Assembly: GCA_021773135.1 (NCBI GenBank)
Contig: JAJFKP010000037.1
Location: forward strand, 1 to 64,000
Source of the DNA: Woeseiaceae bacterium
GTDB taxonomy: Bacteria > Pseudomonadota > Gammaproteobacteria > Steroidobacterales > Woeseiaceae
Length of the DNA stretch: 64,000 nucleotides
Reading direction: 5' to 3'
The notes under the pieces are model-generated. The model was given only the letters and a program-made list of their open reading frames with translations. It had not been told where the DNA came from and made no database searches. Positions 28,348 to 38,558 of the stretch are shown here, piece after piece. Made by a program: the position numbers and the translations under genes. The number at the start of each line of letters is the position of its first letter. Positions within the stretch are counted from its first letter, which is position 1.

Positions 28348-29136
28348 ATGCTTAAGCCCGCCAGGTTGGCATGGATTGCATGTGTGCTGTCAGTTGTGAC
28401 TGCGAGTGTCTGGGCGCAGGTCGGTGACGCTGAAGCCGAACCACCCGCAAGGGTGGTCCGCGAGGCACCGGGTGAATTCCAGTTTGTGCGCCTCGCCTAC
28501 TCGTCGAACAGCTATGGTCGCGGCGGCTGGGGACGCCGCCAGATGTGGCAGACCGACTGGCCGGACGCGGAGCACCATTTTTCCCGCGGCGTGGATCGCC
28601 TGACGCGCGTTGCCGTCGCAGAGCAGGGAAGAATTCTGTCTCCCCTGGATGAGGAAATCTTTGATTATCCATGGATCTATGCAGTCGAGGTCGGCTACTG
28701 GAGCCTGAACGACCAGGAAGCGAGCCACATGCGTGACTATCTGCTACGCGGCGGGTTTCTCATGGTTGACGATTTTCATGGGACCTACGAATGGTCTGCA
28801 TTCGTCGCGTCTATGGAGCGTATCTTCCCGGACCGCCCGATTGTTGATATCCCTGAAAACGATGCCGCATTCCACGTCATCTACGATCTGGATCAACGTA
28901 TTCAAATTCCGTCCCGGATGTTCATCTATTCCGGCCAGACGTTTGAAAAGGACGGCTACACGCCGCACTGGCGTGGTATTTATGATGATGAAGGACGCCT
29001 GATGGTTGCCATTAACTTCAATATGGATATCGGCGACGCCTGGGAACACGCTGACTGGCCTGATTATCCGGAAAACATGACTGCGCTCGCTTACCGCTTT
29101 GGCATTAACTACCTGATCTATGCGATGACCCACTGA
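28348..29136 (+). CDS. DUF4159 protein, copy 2
   Basis: 262 residues; signal peptide ending at VWA-QVG, then a DUF4159 domain: EFQFVRLAYSSN, FDYPWIYAVE, RGGFLMVDDFHG, NFNMDIGDAWEHAD and YLIYAMTH. First gene of the long MoxR/VWA operon; the next gene begins 12 bases later. It has a glycine- and arginine-rich insertion (GRGGWGRRQ) where copy 1 has QGQRAWR. Presumed periplasmic partner of the VWA proteins (inference from conserved neighbourhood). Confidence 0.87.
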   Translation: MLKPARLAWIACVLSVVTASVWAQVGDAEAEPPARVVREAPGEFQFVRLAYSSNSYGRGGWGRRQMWQTDWPDAEHHFSRGVDRLTRVAVAEQGRILSPLDEEIFDYPWIYAVEVGYWSLNDQEASHMRDYLLRGGFLMVDDFHGTYEWSAFVASMERIFPDRPIVDIPENDAAFHVIYDLDQRIQIPSRMFIYSGQTFEKDGYTPHWRGIYDDEGRLMVAINFNMDIGDAWEHADWPDYPENMTALAYRFGINYLIYAMTH

Positions 29137-29148
29137 TGAGGTCATTCA

Positions 29149-31383
29149 TTGTTTGAATTCCTGTTCAAGTATTCCCGCGAGGACTATGCTCGCAGCGAGT
29201 TGGTGTTTGCCGGTGACTGGCCGCAATGGCTCATTTACGGCCTCGTCGTACTGTTCGTGGTCGCTGCGCTTGCCGGCCTGTATCGGCATCGTGGCAACTC
29301 ATCGGCGGCGCAGCTCGCGACCATCGGGTTTTTGCAGGTCCTGATGGTTGCGGTCATTGTGATCATGCTGCTGCAACCAACGCTGACAACGGAAAGACTG
29401 CGAGACGGCGAGAACACCGTGGCGCTGGTGCTCGACAACTCGGAGAGCATGGCACACGGTGCTGCCGAATCCAGATTCGTGGTTGCGAGGAGAAATCTCG
29501 AGGCCGCCGTTGTAACGGACGATACGCCAAACCTGACGTTGCGTCGTTATGAACTCGGTGAAAGTTCAGTTGCAGTAGAGTCGTACCTGGACACAGTGCC
29601 CGACTCGGCTGCCACGTCAGTTGCAGAATCGCTGCTGCGAATCCTGGACGAAGCACGCTTCAGTCCTTTGGCCGCGGTGGTCTTGAGTTCAGACGGTGCC
29701 GATACCAGCGGTGGCCTGACGGCCGACGAGCTCGACGAGATTGCCGCATTCGGCGTGCCCGTGCACACCATTGGCGTGGGTCGCAGTGCGATGCCGGAAG
29801 ACATCGAGTTGTCTGACGTCACTGTGCCGGACAGGGCGCTGCCCGGCTCGACTATCTCTGCTCGCGTAACCGTGCAACATGACGCGGCGTCTTCTACCCG
29901 CATCAAGGTTTACGATGGCGACGATCTGCTGCAACTGGTGCCGCTGGAACTGGCCGGCGACGTGAGCTCGACCACAGCCTGGGTCGACGTCGAAGTCGGC
30001 GAAGCAGGACCGCATGAACTTCGATTCAGTGTTGACGGCAATGCCGAAGAACCCGAGTTGCGTAACAATACCCGGGCGACGCTTGTTGACGTAGCGAACC
30101 AGGAGTATCGCATCCTGTATTTCGAGGGCGAGCCACGCTGGGAATACAAGTTCCTGCGCAGAGCAGTTGCAGGCGACGAGGACCTGGGCATTGCCACGTT
30201 GTTACGGGTTAGTCCCAACAAGTTTTACCGACAGGGCATTGATTCGGCAGAGCAGTTGCAGGACGGATTTCCGGCGACACGCGACGAATTATTTACCTAC
30301 GACGCATTGATCGTGGGCAGTGTTGAGGCTGCCTCACTGTCCGAAGAGCAGCAGATAATGATTCGCGACTTTGTCAGCGAACGGGGTGGCAGCCTGCTGA
30401 TGCTTGCCGGTCCAAGCGGACTGGGCAACGGCGGCTGGGGGCAGTCTGCGATTGCCGGTGTGCTGCCTGCGCGTTTGCCTGCCACTACGACAGACTCCTT
30501 TCACCGCAAGAAGGCAGGCGTGACGCTGACCCCGCAGGGTGCGGACAGCCAGATGTTGCGCTTTGCAGCGGCGGGCGACGAAAATCGAGACGCCTGGCGT
30601 GAGCTGCCCCAGGTCGCCGACTATCAGTTGGTTGGCAGCCTGAAACCAGCGGCGGTGACGTTAATCAACGCGGAAACGGACGTTGGACAGGTACCTCTGC
30701 TGATTACGCAGCCGTTCGGTCGCGGGCATACCTATATCCTGGCAACCGGCGGTACCTGGCGGTGGCAAATGAGTTTGCCCGTCGAGGATCTGAAGCATGA
30801 AACATTCTGGCGGCAACTGTTGCGCGGCCTCGTGGCCAGCGCTCCGGAAAATGTATCACTGGTAGCAACCGGCAACCCCGGCGACACAGACTTAACGCTC
30901 AGAGCGGAATTTCGTGATGATGCTTTCAACCCGGTTGACGATGTTGCCGTTACGGTCGTGGTTTCCCACGACACCGGCGAATCTTTCACAGTAGCGATGC
31001 AACCCGATAGTAACGAGGCGGGCGTATTCCTGGGGCAAATAACGCCACCCCAGTCGGGGACCTGGTATTTCGAGGCGCTCGCTGAACGCGATGGCGAGCC
31101 CATTGCGGTCGGTCGAACCAGCATTCTGCATGAAGCAGGACAGGCAGAGCATTTCGGCTTTCGCAGCAACAGTGGTCTCCTGCAGCGTCTGTCTGAAGCG
31201 ACGGGCGGTCAGTATTTCGACACTGACGATTTGTCGGCCCTGCCTGATCTCCTGCGCTATTCGAGTTCCGGAATTACCGAAACAGAATACCGTTCTGTGT
31301 GGGACGCCCCGGCATTCTTCTTCTTGCTGCTGTTGCTGAAAGCCGGCGAATGGTTATTGCGACGCCGCTGGAGATCAATATGA
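29149..31383 (+). CDS. VWA/GATase-like membrane protein of MoxR operon
   Basis: 744 residues. The TTG start at 29149 has GAGG seven bases upstream and gives two N-terminal helices (about 24-42 and 55-73). Next comes a von Willebrand A domain with MIDAS motif DNSES and SSDGADTSG, an Ig-like stretch, then a class-I glutamine-amidotransferase-like fold (about 310-540, YFEGEPRWEYKFLRR, GGSLLMLAGP) without an obvious catalytic Cys, and a C-terminal helix. Such proteins probably organise protein complexes at the membrane under MoxR control. Overlaps the next gene as ATGA. Confidence 0.83.
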   Translation: MFEFLFKYSREDYARSELVFAGDWPQWLIYGLVVLFVVAALAGLYRHRGNSSAAQLATIGFLQVLMVAVIVIMLLQPTLTTERLRDGENTVALVLDNSESMAHGAAESRFVVARRNLEAAVVTDDTPNLTLRRYELGESSVAVESYLDTVPDSAATSVAESLLRILDEARFSPLAAVVLSSDGADTSGGLTADELDEIAAFGVPVHTIGVGRSAMPEDIELSDVTVPDRALPGSTISARVTVQHDAASSTRIKVYDGDDLLQLVPLELAGDVSSTTAWVDVEVGEAGPHELRFSVDGNAEEPELRNNTRATLVDVANQEYRILYFEGEPRWEYKFLRRAVAGDEDLGIATLLRVSPNKFYRQGIDSAEQLQDGFPATRDELFTYDALIVGSVEAASLSEEQQIMIRDFVSERGGSLLMLAGPSGLGNGGWGQSAIAGVLPARLPATTTDSFHRKKAGVTLTPQGADSQMLRFAAAGDENRDAWRELPQVADYQLVGSLKPAAVTLINAETDVGQVPLLITQPFGRGHTYILATGGTWRWQMSLPVEDLKHETFWRQLLRGLVASAPENVSLVATGNPGDTDLTLRAEFRDDAFNPVDDVAVTVVVSHDTGESFTVAMQPDSNEAGVFLGQITPPQSGTWYFEALAERDGEPIAVGRTSILHEAGQAEHFGFRSNSGLLQRLSEATGGQYFDTDDLSALPDLLRYSSSGITETEYRSVWDAPAFFFLLLLLKAGEWLLRRRWRSI

Positions 31384-32285
31384 AGTTGCGATTGCCGCTG
31401 TTATTGCTCTCATTATCCTGGTCGGCCGTCACCTCCGCGGATTTACATGTCGTCGTGGTTGAAGGATTGGGTGGAGAAGCCCGCTACAGCGAACAATTTG
31501 CAGAGCAGGTGACGGCTATCGCAAATGCGGCAGCAACGATGACATCATCCGATCGCGTCACTTTGTTGCGCAGCGATGCGGCAACTCGTGATGCCGTTTT
31601 TAGCTACTTCGACGAACTCAACGCCTCCGTAGACGAGGATGACCGGATTGCGGTCTACCTGGTGGGACATGGCAGTTATGACGATCATCAGTATAAATTT
31701 AATGTGCCCGGTCCCGACCTGACCGGTGAAGACCTGCAGGAATTGCTGGACGCTAATCCGGCCGGCACGCAGCTGCTGATCAATACCAGCAGCGCGAGCG
31801 GTGCACTTCAGGAACATATGACCGATGGCCGCAGAACGCTGATCCTGGCGACCAAAAGCGGCGTTGAACGGCACGCTACAAGATTCGGTAGCTATTTCAC
31901 CGCGGCGTTATCCGCGGGCAGCGCCGACCTGGACAAAAACAACATCGTCACGGCGGCAGAGGCATTCCAGTTTGCCGAGCGCCAGGTTGCCGACTACTAC
32001 GAACGCAATGGGCAACTGGCTACCGAACACCCGGGCATGGCCGGTGACAACGCGACGCGCTTTGGCCTTGCACGTCTCGGTGCCAACGTGCCGGTGAGCA
32101 ATGATACGCAGCTTCGTGAACTGTTCACGAGGCGCGATGCAATCAATGCATCGATTGAGGATCTGCGACTCCGTCGTGACGCAATGACGGCAGACGAATA
32201 TCAGAATGAGCTGCTACAAAGCATGCTCGAACTGGCAATTCTCGAGGATGAGATTGAGCAACGGGAGGCGCAACTGCAGGAATGA
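31380..32285 (+). CDS. Exported caspase/legumain-fold protein lacking the catalytic Cys
   Basis: 301 residues from ATG 31380, overlapping the upstream stop; a longer frame from 31299 would lose the signal peptide. After a signal peptide (about 1-20) comes a clan-CD-like core: the His motif VYLVGHGSYDD with His97, and the strand that should carry the nucleophile, reading NTSSASG, where Ser138 stands at the place of the Cys in legumain-type C-E-S-G. A helical coiled-coil tail (about 240-300) follows. Assignment to the peptidase C13/caspase fold is by motif and predicted topology only. It may be an inactive scaffold or a serine variant. Confidence 0.65.
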   Translation: MKLRLPLLLLSLSWSAVTSADLHVVVVEGLGGEARYSEQFAEQVTAIANAAATMTSSDRVTLLRSDAATRDAVFSYFDELNASVDEDDRIAVYLVGHGSYDDHQYKFNVPGPDLTGEDLQELLDANPAGTQLLINTSSASGALQEHMTDGRRTLILATKSGVERHATRFGSYFTAALSAGSADLDKNNIVTAAEAFQFAERQVADYYERNGQLATEHPGMAGDNATRFGLARLGANVPVSNDTQLRELFTRRDAINASIEDLRLRRDAMTADEYQNELLQSMLELAILEDEIEQREAQLQE

Positions 32286-34567
32286 AGCTGCGCCTCGCGA
32301 TCCTTGCATTATTGTCGATCCTTGCGGCAGGTGGGGAATCGCTGGCGCGCGATATCCACTATGGGGCCATTGACAATGCAGATTTGCTGCGCTGTGACAG
32401 GCTGACCTGGACTGGCAAGCTGTCCGAATCCAGGGCCTGCTACCAACAACTCCTCGTCGGAAATGCGGCGGCCGAGATCAAGGCCGAAGCAGCGTGGGCA
32501 CTTGGAGATTTACAATCAGCAAACGCCCAGTTTCGCGTTGCGGCGGGACAGCGACCTGACAGCGCTGCTATTCGCGTTCGCTGGGGTGACCTGTTTGCTG
32601 CTTCGCATCAGGATGGCGAAGCGATGAATATCTACCGCGAAGCGCTGGAACTCGATGCCGTCAATCCGTTCGCGAGACTTGGCGCCGCCCGACTGCTGGT
32701 CGGCGGCTTCGATGACGAGGCGAATGCTTTTCTTGAGCCGCTACTTGCCGATCAGTCCGTGGCGGCCGGCGCACGCGCTGCCGCCTGGTTGCTTGTGGCG
32801 AGGGTGTCGCTCGAAAACAGCAATTATGCGCGGGCAGAAGAAGCGCTGGATGCAGCCGAAACGCTGCTTCGCGACAACGACTGGCCGTTGCTCGAGCTAT
32901 ACGCACTCCGGGCCGCGGCCGACCTGCTTGATAATGTCACCGAGAGTCGCTACACGCAGCTATCGCTGCAGGAGAACCCAGGCTTTGGCGACATTTATGC
33001 CATACCGGCACATTTCTATGTCATCACGCGGCGCTACCGGGAGGCGATTGACCTTTACCAGAAGGCTGTTGATATTCAGCCGGGCCATGCCGAGGCGCAC
33101 GAAGAGCTCGGCGTCAACCTGCTGCGCGACAACCAGATGAGTCGGGCTCGTATGCACCTGGAGACTGCATACAAAGAAGACCCGTTCAGTCCCAAGGCAG
33201 TCAACACGCTGCGCCTGCTGGATTCATTCGAGGACTTTGACCTGATCAGTGATCCCGATACGCCAGGGACCGGCATACTGCCTGTTCTGTTTCGCCTGCA
33301 CCGCGATGAATCCGCCGCAATCCTGCCATATGCGCTAGAGCTGGCACGCGACAGCATCCGTGAGTTCACGGCGAGATATGGCTTCGAACTCACAGAGCCG
33401 GTCGTCATCGAAATGTATCCGGACCACGAAGATTTTGCCGTGCGAACCGCAGGCATGCCGGGCATTGGCATCCTGGGCGCAACCTTTGGCTATGTCGTCG
33501 CCATGGACTCACCCTCCGCGCGGCCACCGGAACAGTTTCAATGGGGCACTACGCTTTGGCATGAGATGGCGCATGTATTCACGCTCGAGGCGACCAATCA
33601 CCTCGTGCCGCGCTGGTTCAGCGAAGGCGTGTCGGTGTTCGAGGAGTGGCGCAGCGGACCGAATCAGGGTGTCAGGATTCCGCTATCGGTCTACACGGCA
33701 ATGGCGGACGACCGGTTCCTGCCAGTCGCTGAACTCGATGAAGGTTTCATTCGACCGACCTACGAAGAGCAGGTCATTGTTTCCTATATGCAGGCCGGGC
33801 TTGTATGCCAGCACATCGATGAGGAATACGGCACGGACAAGCTGCGCGCAATGCTCTACGCATTTCGCGATGGCATGCAGACGGGTGCGGCAATCGAGGC
33901 GGTACTGGAGATGTCGCCGGCGACGTTTGATAAAAATTTCAAGCGGTTCGTTGAGATTGAGCACGGCGAGATTCTGGCCAGCCTTGATGAATGGCAAAGG
34001 ACACAACAATCGATCGCGGGGCACATTGCTGCCAGCGAATGGGCGTCGATCGTCGAACTTGCGAAACACCTGATCGAAATATTGCCGCAGTATGTAGAGC
34101 CTGACAGCCCCTATATTGCACTCGCAAAAGCACAGGAAGAAATGGGCAATCACGAGGCCGCGATGCGTGCACTTGAGACATACTGGCGGCAAGGTGGCTA
34201 TTCGCCCGCATCGTTGCTCAAGCTTGCCGGCTGGTTGCGGGAAGCAGGCAGGTCGATTGACGCAATTGAGGTATACAAGAGCGTCAATATGGTCGATCCG
34301 TTTGGCGAAGAATCGCACGCTGCCTTTGGCGAGCTGCTGCTGGAGCAGGACCGAGCGGAAGAGGCGTTGCGGGAATTTGCCATTGCACTCGCTTTGAATC
34401 CACACGATAAGGCCAGCGCGTATTATCGAATGGCCATGGCGCAACACGCGCTTGGCAACAACGAGCAGTCACAGGCCCAGCTTCTGCTGGCACTGGATGT
34501 AGCACCCAATTATCGGCCCGCGCAACGGCTTTTACTGGAAGTAATGCGTACCGAAAACGGCAATTAG
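32282..34567 (+). CDS. Exported TPR protein with gluzincin metalloprotease domain
   Basis: 761 residues. Signal peptide (about 1-22), TPR repeats (about 35-300), a peptidase MA-like zinc domain (about 330-560) and more TPRs (about 600-755). The zinc site is seen as HEMAH at residues 427-431 with the third ligand Glu448 in FSEG. The start overlaps the upstream stop as ATGA. In the MoxR/VWA context it may process or present envelope proteins; the TPRs would bind partners. Intact ligands suggest an active protease. Confidence 0.85.
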   Translation: MKLRLAILALLSILAAGGESLARDIHYGAIDNADLLRCDRLTWTGKLSESRACYQQLLVGNAAAEIKAEAAWALGDLQSANAQFRVAAGQRPDSAAIRVRWGDLFAASHQDGEAMNIYREALELDAVNPFARLGAARLLVGGFDDEANAFLEPLLADQSVAAGARAAAWLLVARVSLENSNYARAEEALDAAETLLRDNDWPLLELYALRAAADLLDNVTESRYTQLSLQENPGFGDIYAIPAHFYVITRRYREAIDLYQKAVDIQPGHAEAHEELGVNLLRDNQMSRARMHLETAYKEDPFSPKAVNTLRLLDSFEDFDLISDPDTPGTGILPVLFRLHRDESAAILPYALELARDSIREFTARYGFELTEPVVIEMYPDHEDFAVRTAGMPGIGILGATFGYVVAMDSPSARPPEQFQWGTTLWHEMAHVFTLEATNHLVPRWFSEGVSVFEEWRSGPNQGVRIPLSVYTAMADDRFLPVAELDEGFIRPTYEEQVIVSYMQAGLVCQHIDEEYGTDKLRAMLYAFRDGMQTGAAIEAVLEMSPATFDKNFKRFVEIEHGEILASLDEWQRTQQSIAGHIAASEWASIVELAKHLIEILPQYVEPDSPYIALAKAQEEMGNHEAAMRALETYWRQGGYSPASLLKLAGWLREAGRSIDAIEVYKSVNMVDPFGEESHAAFGELLLEQDRAEEALREFAIALALNPHDKASAYYRMAMAQHALGNNEQSQAQLLLALDVAPNYRPAQRLLLEVMRTENGN

Positions 34568-34588
34568 CATAGGAAAAACGGAATAACT

Positions 34589-35608
34589 ATGGCGACAAAA
34601 CAAGAAGAAGTATTTGAATCGGACGAAGTGCGTGAACTGGTAGGCAGGTTTCAGACAGTCACTGGCGGACTTCGAGACGAAGTTGGCAAGGTCATCATTG
34701 GACAGGCAGACGTCGTCGAGCACCTGCTGATTACGCTGTTGGTAGGTGGTCACTGCCTGATCACTGGCATGCCCGGCACAGCCAAGACACTCCTTGTACG
34801 AACGCTCGCCGACGCATTGGGACTCACGTTTAAGCGAATCCAGTTCACGCCGGACCTGATGCCGACGGATGTGACCGGGACGGATATCATCGAGGAAGAT
34901 CAGGCAACCGGAAAACATTCCTGGACCTTTGTGAAAGGGCCGATCTTCACGAACGTTCTGCTGGCCGATGAAATCAACAGAACGCCGCCCAAGACGCAGG
35001 CAGCACTACTCGAAGCGATGCAGGAAAAATCGGTTACGGTTCGAGGAGAACATCACACACTGGCGCCGCCATTTTTTGTTCTTGCAACACAAAATCCGAT
35101 TGAGCTGGAAGGCACGTATCCGCTGCCCGAAGCGCAGCTTGATCGTTTCCTGTTCAACGTGCTGCTGGATTACCTAAGCGATGACGATGAGCTGGCGGTG
35201 GTGAACCGTTTTACAACCCGCGTAGACCTCCCGCCGGTATCTGCCGTCACCAATGCCGAGGACATCGTCAGGTTTCAGTGGCTGACACGACAGGTGCCGG
35301 TATCTGAAGAAGTGAATCGATATGCTGTGAATCTCGTGCGCGCGACGCGACCCGGTGAAGACGTGGCACCCGAAGTCGTCAAACGCTACGTGAATTTCGG
35401 TGCCAGCGTGCGCGCGACCATGTTCATTAACCTTGCCGCCAAGGCAAACGCGCTCTTGAATGGTCGTTATCACGTGACCAAAGAGGATGTGCGGGCCCTC
35501 GCGTTACCGGTCCTTCGGCATCGTGTGCTGTGTAACTATTTTGCGGAGTCCGACAAGATGACCGTAGATGACGTTCTCACTGAAATGCTGAACAACGTCG
35601 GAAATTAG
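34589..35608 (+). CDS. MoxR-family AAA+ ATPase
   Basis: 339 residues, cytosolic. Walker A GMPGTAKT at residues 60-67, Walker B LLADEINRTPPKTQAALLEAMQE, sensor 1 (FFVLATQNPIE), and the MoxR-type YPLPEAQLDRF are intact. MoxR ATPases act as chaperones that insert or activate partner proteins together with VWA/DUF58 proteins. The DUF58 gene follows after four bases. A weak AGGAAAAACGG sits upstream of its start. Confidence 0.95.
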   Translation: MATKQEEVFESDEVRELVGRFQTVTGGLRDEVGKVIIGQADVVEHLLITLLVGGHCLITGMPGTAKTLLVRTLADALGLTFKRIQFTPDLMPTDVTGTDIIEEDQATGKHSWTFVKGPIFTNVLLADEINRTPPKTQAALLEAMQEKSVTVRGEHHTLAPPFFVLATQNPIELEGTYPLPEAQLDRFLFNVLLDYLSDDDELAVVNRFTTRVDLPPVSAVTNAEDIVRFQWLTRQVPVSEEVNRYAVNLVRATRPGEDVAPEVVKRYVNFGASVRATMFINLAAKANALLNGRYHVTKEDVRALALPVLRHRVLCNYFAESDKMTVDDVLTEMLNNVGN

Positions 35609-35612
35609 AAGC

Positions 35613-36527
35613 GTGTCCACCGCCCATACCCGGCCGCAATCAACCCGGGATTTATTGCGTCCCGAGGTGCTCGCCAGCCTCAAGAACCTCGACCTGGTTG
35701 CGCGCTCCGTCGTGGAAGGCGTGATGATCGGGTTGCACCGTTCTCCCGCTTTCGGCTTCAGCCAGGAGTTCGCTGAGTATCGCGCATATGCCGAGGGCGA
35801 TGACCCCCGTTTTATCGATTGGAACGTTTATGCTCGAACCGGAAAAACCTACATCAAGCGATTCCTTGGCGATACGAACTCGCACCTGATGATCCTGGTC
35901 GACACAAGTGCGTCAATGGGTTTTGGCGGTCCCCCTGTGACGAAACTCGAATACGCCAAGTTTCTTGGGGCCAGCCTGGCGTTCCTGGCCGCACGTCAGC
36001 ATGACGCGGTCGGCTGCATGATCTTTGACGAGGAGGTCAGGGACTATCGGGCGCCGTCATCGCGCGGTGGCAAGTTGCAGGGCGTACTGCATTGTCTGGA
36101 TAGTGCCACCGCATCCACGGGTACAAAGTTTGACAAGCCGTTCGACAAGTTTCGGGAGACGATGACCCGGCGCGGGTTGGTCGCGGTGATTTCTGACTTC
36201 TATTGCGATATCGAGGAACTGCTGGCTGGCGTCAGGCCGCTCGCCTGGCACGGACAGGATGTCGTTCTTTTCCAGGTGCTGGACAAGCAGGAGCTCGACC
36301 CGGAGTTCAAAAGCAATGTCCTGCTGGAGGACCTAGAGACAGGCGAGGCGATTGAAGTCGCTCCGCAGTTCATGAGTGAAGCTTATCCGAAGCGAATTCG
36401 TGCACATGTCGACGACCTCAAGAATGCCGCCGCAGGCATCGGTGCGGATCACGTGTTGGTAAATACCAGTAATTCCCTGGATGAGGCATTGCGCAACTAC
36501 CTGCTGTTCCGGCAAAGGCGGCAATAA
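35613..36527 (+). CDS. DUF58 VWA-like protein
   Basis: 304 residues, GTG start. DUF58 signature: HRSPAFGFSQEFAEYRAYAEGDDPRFIDWN, then a VWA-like segment with MIDAS motif DTSASM. No signal or membrane helix, so it is cytosolic and the expected direct client/partner of the MoxR ATPase encoded just upstream. Its TAA stop overlaps the ATG of the BatA-like gene. Confidence 0.93.
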   Translation: MSTAHTRPQSTRDLLRPEVLASLKNLDLVARSVVEGVMIGLHRSPAFGFSQEFAEYRAYAEGDDPRFIDWNVYARTGKTYIKRFLGDTNSHLMILVDTSASMGFGGPPVTKLEYAKFLGASLAFLAARQHDAVGCMIFDEEVRDYRAPSSRGGKLQGVLHCLDSATASTGTKFDKPFDKFRETMTRRGLVAVISDFYCDIEELLAGVRPLAWHGQDVVLFQVLDKQELDPEFKSNVLLEDLETGEAIEVAPQFMSEAYPKRIRAHVDDLKNAAAGIGADHVLVNTSNSLDEALRNYLLFRQRRQ

Positions 36528-38494
36528 TGAGTTTTCTCGCGCCACTGTTCCTCTTCGGGGCCCTCGCCATAGCGCTGCCATTCTGGCTGCACAGATTGCA
36601 AACGCAGAGTTCAGAGAGAAAAGCGTTTAGCTCGGCGATGCTTCTCGAGTCTGCGAAACAGCAGGTGCACGTACGCCGAAAGTTGAAATACTTCTTCTTG
36701 CTGGCACTGCGCGTGGCAATGCTGGCACTGCTCGCGCTGGCATTCGCCAAGCCGTTTTTTACGGTTAGCAATGACAGCGTCATGGCAACCGCGGCGGGGA
36801 CCCGTCTGATCGTTGTCGATACGTCTGCATCCATGGGCCGGGAAGGGGTCTTTTCGCAGGCCCAGGGAGAAGCGCGACGGGCAATCGACGACGCACCTGG
36901 TGACGCACTCATCCAGGTGCTGGCGGCCGACAATGCCCTGCGGATTGCCGGAGAGCCGGGCAATGACAAAGCCGCGCAGCGATCCGTCGTCGCGGGGCTG
37001 TCGGTAAGTGAATTACATCTAAATTATGGCGAAATGATGAGTGCGGTTGAACGCATTGCCGCGACACTGCCACAGCCCGTGTCGCTGCACTTCATCAGCG
37101 ATTTCCAGGCCAGTGCGATGCCGGTTCGTTTTTCGGATCTAGTGCCGGCCGGGGTCGTGGACCTGACGCCGCATGTCGTGGGAACAGGAGAGCCGTTCAA
37201 CTGGTCGGTCGAGTTTTTGCGTGATGGCGCAGAGGGGCTCGACGTCGGTGTAAGTGGCGCGGGCGACACTGAACGCATCGCCGACATGGAGTTATCAATA
37301 AACGGAGTCGTCGTCGAAACCCTGGGCCTGAGCCAGACCGGTCAGCAAACGCTGCGCTTTGACGCACCCGTCTACGAGCCGGGTGAGAACCGGGTGGAAG
37401 TAGTGATCAATGCCGATGACGACTTGCAAATCGATAATAACTGGTATCACGTGGTCAGCAATGAACCGCCGGCTACGATCCCGCTGATTACACTGAACTC
37501 GGGCGGCCTGCCACTGACCTATCTTTCCGCCGCGCTGGAATCGGCGGGTGACTATGTGGTGGAACCGCTGCTCGCAGGCGATTTTGATGCGCGTGTTTTG
37601 AGTCGCTATGCGTGGGTCGTTGTCGATGATATTGGCCTTATCGATCCCCAGCTCGAACAGGCACTGAATGATTTTCTGCTGGGCGGCGGCAACATTCTAA
37701 CCTTCTCCGGAGAGCGGGCCGCTGCAATGGAAGTATTGCCACTGACCGGTCATCGCCATAGTTCGAGCAGTGTGCGCACGCAGGCCGACGAATTTCTCTC
37801 TGTGGGACAGATCGATGTTCGCCATCCGGCGCTGGCACAGACAGAAGGATGGCCGAGCGTCAACGTGACCCGCAGCATGCCGGTCGTCGTTCAGGATGAA
37901 GACAACGTTCTGATCCGGCTTGAAAACAACGAGCCTTTTCTTATTGAGCGGCGAATGGGCGTCGGACGCCTGCTCCTGTTGACCGGCAACCTCGATAATC
38001 GCTGGAGTGATTTGCCGGTTCGCCCGGTGTTTGTGAGTTTCATTATTGAAGCTGCACGATATCTTTCAGGAATCAACGAAATCTCAAAGACCTATACTGC
38101 CGGTGCGAGCTTGCCATTGTCGCTGACCGGCAACACCTCGGGACAGGTAGTTGACCCCGACGGCAATACCATTTTGTCACTGGCGGATACGACCCGGGAG
38201 CAGCAGGTCAGCCTGGATAAAACCGGTTTCTACGAGGTGTATACACCGCAAGGCCAGGCCGTGATTGCTGCAAACATCGACCCACTGGAGTCGGATCTGC
38301 GAAGACTGACGCAGGACGTTCTGGACCGATGGCAAAATACAACGGGAGGTGAAGCGCTCGCCGTTGCAGTCGCCGCGGGTGCCGAAGAAACGAAGACGGT
38401 CGAACTCTGGCACTGGGCGCTGCTGTTGCTGGCGATCGTCGTTATCGCGGAATCTATACTGGGTAACGTGCACCTGACGGCACAAAGAGCCTGA
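36527..38494 (+). CDS. BatA-like membrane protein with VWA domain
   Basis: 655 residues. N-terminal aerotolerance-regulator (BatA) domain with two helices (about 3-18 and 60-80: FLFGALAIALPFWLHRLQ, then LRVAMLALLALAFAKPFF), a VWA domain with MIDAS DTSAS, a GATase-like middle section (LGGGNILTFSGERAAAM, about 380-480) and a C-terminal helix near 630-648. By analogy with Bat proteins it displays a VWA module on the periplasmic side. Coupled to DUF58 by a four-base overlap. Confidence 0.88.
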   Translation: MSFLAPLFLFGALAIALPFWLHRLQTQSSERKAFSSAMLLESAKQQVHVRRKLKYFFLLALRVAMLALLALAFAKPFFTVSNDSVMATAAGTRLIVVDTSASMGREGVFSQAQGEARRAIDDAPGDALIQVLAADNALRIAGEPGNDKAAQRSVVAGLSVSELHLNYGEMMSAVERIAATLPQPVSLHFISDFQASAMPVRFSDLVPAGVVDLTPHVVGTGEPFNWSVEFLRDGAEGLDVGVSGAGDTERIADMELSINGVVVETLGLSQTGQQTLRFDAPVYEPGENRVEVVINADDDLQIDNNWYHVVSNEPPATIPLITLNSGGLPLTYLSAALESAGDYVVEPLLAGDFDARVLSRYAWVVVDDIGLIDPQLEQALNDFLLGGGNILTFSGERAAAMEVLPLTGHRHSSSSVRTQADEFLSVGQIDVRHPALAQTEGWPSVNVTRSMPVVVQDEDNVLIRLENNEPFLIERRMGVGRLLLLTGNLDNRWSDLPVRPVFVSFIIEAARYLSGINEISKTYTAGASLPLSLTGNTSGQVVDPDGNTILSLADTTREQQVSLDKTGFYEVYTPQGQAVIAANIDPLESDLRRLTQDVLDRWQNTTGGEALAVAVAAGAEETKTVELWHWALLLLAIVVIAESILGNVHLTAQRA

Positions 38495-38558
38495 TCTGGG
38501 AGCAGGGTCAACGCATGCCACAAATTGAATTAACCGGCACGTAAGAGGAGTCATCAGG

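Noticed and set aside
33683-34447. Minus-strand 254-codon frame over the TPR gene
   Set aside because: Shadow of the TPR repeats; no start signal or domain.
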